From the NCBI GenBank assembly GCA_016206955.1, contig JACQQO010000070.1, positions 1 to 5,025 on the forward strand: a stretch of DNA of 5,025 nt, in the 5' to 3' direction. Position 1 is the stretch's first letter. Every line of letters begins with the position of its first letter. Source of the DNA: Candidatus Omnitrophota bacterium (GTDB lineage Bacteria; Omnitrophota; Omnitrophia; Omnitrophales; Danuiimicrobiaceae). The notes beneath the pieces are model-generated. The model was given only the letters and a program-made list of their open reading frames with translations. It ran no database searches and was not told where the DNA came from. The translations under genes were made by a program, and so were the position numbers. This document shows, one piece after another, positions 4,024 through 5,025 of the stretch.

Positions 4024-5025
4024 CGATTCCTCCGCTCAATCTTCAAGCCGAATTTCGCGAGATCCGCTCCGCGTTAATTCCGCGCATGCGCCGTATTTTC
4101 ACAAGCGGCCGTTACATTCTGGGATCAGAAGTCAGCCAACTTGAGAAGGATTTCGCTCGTTTCGTCGGCACTCGATATGCCGTCGGAGTTGCCTCAGGTT
4201 CCGACGCTTTACTTTTAGCTTTAATGGCCTTTGATGTTAAGCCGGGCGATGAAATCATCACCACGCCTTTTAGCTTTATTGCAACCGCTACGGCCATTGT
4301 CCGGCTTGGAGCAAAACCGGTTTTTGTCGATGTCGAACCCGATACTTTTAATCTCAATCCCGATCTTATTCGTAAGAAAGTGACGGGGCGAACTCGCGGG
4401 ATTGTTCCGGTTCATCTTTACGGAAATCCATGCGGAATGGACGAGATCTTGAAGATTGCGAAGCGATTTAAACTGTTTGTGGTAGAGGATTGCGCGCAAG
4501 CGTGTGGCGCGACTTTCCGTGGAAAGCAAGTGGGAACCTTCGGGGATTTCGGTGCATTTAGTTTTTATCCAACCAAAACAATCGGTGCGATGGGAGATGC
4601 CGGCGCGCTTACGACAAATAACAAGAAGCTTTATGAGAAAATCAAAAGCCTTCATCTTCACGGTCAAATGGATCATTCATATCATCATCCTTTGATTGGG
4701 ATTAATTCCCGCCTCGATGAAATTCAAGCCGCCGTTTTAAATGTGAAATTGAAACATTTAGCGAAGTGGAATAAAAAAAGGCGTGATGCCGCTGAGAGGT
4801 ATCATCGTTTGTTAGTAAAAGACGGTTTGTCATCCCCGCAAAGGCGTGGACCTACAAAAAAGGGGACAGGCAATACTTCCTGCCTGTCCCCTTTTTTGAG
4901 TGTACCCGTTGAAACTCCGTATGGAAAATCCGTCTTCCATCAATATGTCATCCGCACGGCAAAGCGCGATGCTTTGTTCAAATTTCTTAAGGATCGAGGA
5001 GTATCCGCAGCGGTTTATTATCCAC
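4020..5025 (+). CDS. DegT/DnrJ/EryC1 family PLP-dependent sugar aminotransferase, C-terminus beyond the edge
   Basis: The ATG at 4020 overlaps the stop of the preceding gene (ATGA), and 335 codons stay open to the right edge. No Shine-Dalgarno sequence is visible, so reinitiation after the upstream gene is likely. The family transfers an amino group, usually from glutamate, to a keto-sugar nucleotide for surface glycans, O-antigen or antibiotic sugars. Visible motifs are SGSDALLLAL at 60-69 (phosphate binding), PFSFIATA at 83-90, PVHLYGNPCGM at 130-140, VVEDCAQACGA at 154-164 (Asp157 contacting the PLP ring), SFYPTKTIGAMGDAGAL at 181-197 with Lys186 as the PLP lysine, and INSRLDEIQAAVL at 228-240. 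After ERYHRLL the sequence at about 270-293 is a family-atypical insert encoded by two palindromes (see the repeats). Family features resume at SVPVETPYGKSVFHQYVIRT. The reading frame is intact. The exact sugar cannot be assigned. Confidence 0.93.
   Translation, partial: MTIPPLNLQAEFREIRSALIPRMRRIFTSGRYILGSEVSQLEKDFARFVGTRYAVGVASGSDALLLALMAFDVKPGDEIITTPFSFIATATAIVRLGAKPVFVDVEPDTFNLNPDLIRKKVTGRTRGIVPVHLYGNPCGMDEILKIAKRFKLFVVEDCAQACGATFRGKQVGTFGDFGAFSFYPTKTIGAMGDAGALTTNNKKLYEKIKSLHLHGQMDHSYHHPLIGINSRLDEIQAAVLNVKLKHLAKWNKKRRDAAERYHRLLVKDGLSSPQRRGPTKKGTGNTSCLSPFLSVPVETPYGKSVFHQYVIRTAKRDALFKFLKDRGVSAAVYYP
4833..4850. repeat. REP-like imperfect palindrome inside the aminotransferase gene
   Basis: TCCCCGC (4833-4839) pairs with GCGTGGA (4844-4850) around AAAG, 7 positions with one mismatch. 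With its left flank (TGTCA from 4828) it resembles the widespread GTCATCCCCGCGAAAGCGGGG type of intergenic repeat, from memory of such elements and not from a search. It lies 4 bp left of a second, perfect palindrome. It is translated as part of residues 271-277. Confidence 0.5.
4855..4898. repeat. Perfect 18-bp inverted repeat translated within the aminotransferase gene
   Basis: The left arm (4855-4872, CAAAAAAGGGGACAGGCA) and right arm (4881-4898) are exact inverted copies separated by the 8-nt loop ATACTTCC. The element encodes residues 279-293 (Thr-Lys-Lys-Gly ... Pro-Phe-Leu) without breaking the frame. The A/T-run ends give it the shape of a rho-independent terminator on either strand, so it may reduce transcription of the distal part of the gene. 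GGGGACAGGC-type palindromes are known to me as dispersed repeats in several bacterial genomes, sometimes near IS200-like REP-associated transposases; no transposase lies in this window. Exact target duplications are not apparent. Confidence 0.85.

Noticed and set aside
4221..4676. 151-codon minus-strand ORF
   Set aside because: It is antisense to conserved PLP-binding motifs of the aminotransferase and is a shadow of that coding frame.
4504..4695. 63-codon plus-strand ORF
   Set aside because: It is out of frame with the aminotransferase motifs SFYPTK and GDAGAL, which occupy the same bases in the real frame.
4855..4898. True intragenic transcription terminator ending the aminotransferase gene
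   Set aside because: The hairpin has terminator shape, but the coding frame and conserved family motifs continue beyond it, so it is better read as a translated inserted palindrome. Partial termination remains possible.
1..5025. CRISPR array, tRNA, rRNA, prophage or integron parts
   Set aside because: No spaced direct repeats, no cloverleaf with a tRNA-like T-loop, and no integrase, transposase or phage genes were found on reading both strands.

Overview
The window is bacterial chromosomal DNA with a compact gene layout. It holds housekeeping genes (ychF, cysE, rnhA), short spacers, one gene overlap and one ATGA stop/start junction. Nothing in it is phage- or plasmid-like. The sequence does not fix the lineage. 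Mid-range base composition, a secreted Asp-box propeller, a Bacillus-type short CysE and GGGGACAGGC-type palindromes would fit an uncultured Gram-negative-like phylum such as Omnitrophota or a relative, but this is a low-confidence guess.

Layout. Positions 1-831 (minus strand) carry the N-terminal part of a secreted beta-propeller protein with Asp-box repeats; it runs off the left edge and no ready-made ORF call covers it. An AT-rich 68-bp divergent promoter region separates it from ychF (900-1994, plus strand), which is followed 12 bp later by cysE (2007-2684). A hairpin with a T-run at about 2737-2765 ends that unit. A separate small transcription unit follows, between two terminators (about 2766-3229). 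It has a promoter-like pair of hexamers, a possible 23-codon ORF, a perfect 10-nt Shine-Dalgarno sequence, and a 47-residue protein with two predicted membrane segments (3013-3156). It closes with a very strong terminator: a 15-bp stem on a GAAA tetraloop. The next operon starts almost on top of that terminator: an RNase HI-family gene (3245-3679), a half-size TauE/Safe-type membrane protein (3667-4023, 13-bp overlap) and a DegT-family PLP aminotransferase (4020 to the right edge, ATGA overlap).

Points of most interest. (1) The aminotransferase gene carries two adjacent palindromes (about 4833-4898) that are translated in frame. They add roughly 20-25 residues where the family normally has a short link, and they look like a REP/MITE-type insertion tolerated inside a coding region. 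(2) The unannotated two-ORF small unit encodes a hydrophobic miniprotein behind a near-ideal ribosome site. (3) cysE and rnhA lack Shine-Dalgarno sequences and have -10-like hexamers so close to their ATG codons that leaderless or nearly leaderless transcripts are plausible. For rnhA the -35 element would lie inside the upstream terminator hairpin.

The genes do not form one pathway. YchF is a translation-associated ATPase and CysE opens cysteine synthesis. RNase HI removes RNA from RNA:DNA hybrids. The half-TSUP protein is probably an anion transporter subunit, and the aminotransferase probably makes an amino sugar for a surface glycan. The shared operon of the last three is supported by the overlaps, not by an obvious common function.
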